From assembly GCA_045652815.1 (NCBI GenBank), contig JAZOLH010000069.1:1-15180 (forward strand): 15,180 nt of DNA, written 5' to 3'. The translations under genes and the position numbers were made by a program. Positions 14,892 to 15,180 of the stretch are shown here, piece by piece. Below the pieces are notes generated by a model. That model saw only the letters and a program-made list of their open reading frames with translations, was not told the DNA's origin and did no database searches. Within the stretch, counting starts at the first letter, position 1. The number at the start of each line of letters is the position of its first letter. Source of the DNA: UMGS755 sp045652815. GTDB taxonomy: Bacteria > Bacillota > Clostridia > UBA1381 > UBA9506.

Positions 14892-15180
14892 ATGGAATCA
14901 AACAGTATAGAAAAATTACTCGAATCAATATTACAAGAAATTAGCTTGTTGACTGTGCAAACAAAAGCCGGTGCTATTAAACGGTTTAATGCAGAGTATC
15001 TTACTACTGATGTAAGAAAGAAAGCCTATGAAAAATTTGATGGCGAAAAAACATTAAAAGAAATAAGCGATGAACTTGGTTGCAATCTTCGCACACTACA
15101 AATTTTTGGTGCTTCTCTCATTGAAAATAACCTTGTCGATTTTATAAAGCAAGGAAATAGTAAAATTTTATCTAAAAACA
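14892..15180 (+). CDS. Helix-turn-helix protein, third gene of the operon (partial, runs off the right edge)
   Basis: An open frame begins at ATG 14892, three bases after the RloB-like stop codon, with AAAGGAAT upstream inside the previous gene. It is still open at the window end after 96 codons. The visible part begins MESNSIEKLLESIL, with a helical first 35 residues. A helix-turn-helix-like stretch follows (about 54-82: TLKEISDELGCNLRTLQIF, then a second helix ending in ENNLV) and FIKQGNSKIL, which could be the start of a wing. I do not recognise the family. It may be a regulator binding the palindrome at 12861-12893, or a larger protein with an N-terminal DNA-binding domain. The tight spacing argues that it belongs to the same operon. 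Function is inferred only from the motif. Confidence 0.7.
   Translation, partial: MESNSIEKLLESILQEISLLTVQTKAGAIKRFNAEYLTTDVRKKAYEKFDGEKTLKEISDELGCNLRTLQIFGASLIENNLVDFIKQGNSKILSKN

Noticed and set aside
10550..15180. Search for a second copy of the tRNA-Leu 3' end as an attachment site
   Set aside because: None was found in the window. Only the terminator hairpin is repeated.
1..15180. CRISPR arrays, insertion sequences, integrases
   Set aside because: No regularly spaced repeats, terminal inverted repeats around a transposase, or recombinase motifs were seen.

Overview
The window looks like a chromosomal segment of a low-to-moderate GC member of the Clostridia (Bacillota). The evidence is the plsX-acpP-rnc-smc gene order, a single-chain homodimer-type glycyl-tRNA synthetase, an HPr with both His15 and Ser46, strong GGAGG-type ribosome binding sites, sigma-A-like promoters and a type A RNase P RNA. 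The exact genus cannot be told from the sequence.

Left part (1-10410, all minus strand): a core housekeeping block read right to left. In transcription order it holds rnpB, glyS, an HPr gene, uvrC, and then an apparent operon plsX - acpP - rnc - radical SAM gene - smc. The smc gene runs off the left edge. rnpB, glyS, the HPr gene and plsX each have a recognisable -35/-10 pair with a 17-base spacer. rnpB and the HPr gene end in hairpin terminators. The plsX operon joins phospholipid acyl transfer (PlsX, ACP) with RNA processing (RNase III) and chromosome organisation (SMC). Its last three genes overlap end to start. Two hairpins without U-runs lie between acpP and rnc, one of them a long stem just upstream of the rnc ribosome binding site.

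Middle (10410-10630): rnpB and a tRNA-Leu(UAG) gene are transcribed divergently from promoters about 16 bases apart. The tRNA gene is followed by a 16-bp perfect terminator hairpin. Transcription direction switches here, and the DNA to the right is visibly more AT-rich with different codon use.

Right part (10630-15180, all plus strand): accessory, defence-like DNA. First is a stand-alone 610-residue protein with an N-terminal PIN-type nuclease domain and a large uncharacterised C-terminal part, bracketed by two near-identical terminator hairpins. Next, behind a strong promoter that abuts a perfect 13-bp palindrome, comes a tightly packed operon: an ABC/OLD-like AAA ATPase (RloA/AbiLi type), an RloB/AbiLii-like protein with a DxD motif and a CxC...CxC cluster, and a third gene (cut by the right edge) that looks like a helix-turn-helix protein. 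This is probably an AbiL-like or RloAB-like anti-phage module, and the third gene is the least familiar part. No integrase, transposase, CRISPR array or duplicated tRNA end is visible, so the edges of the island are not defined here.

Stretches without genes: 8369-8517, 9913-10060 and 10628-10823 hold only the promoters and hairpins listed. In 12722-12860 I see nothing but AT-rich sequence.
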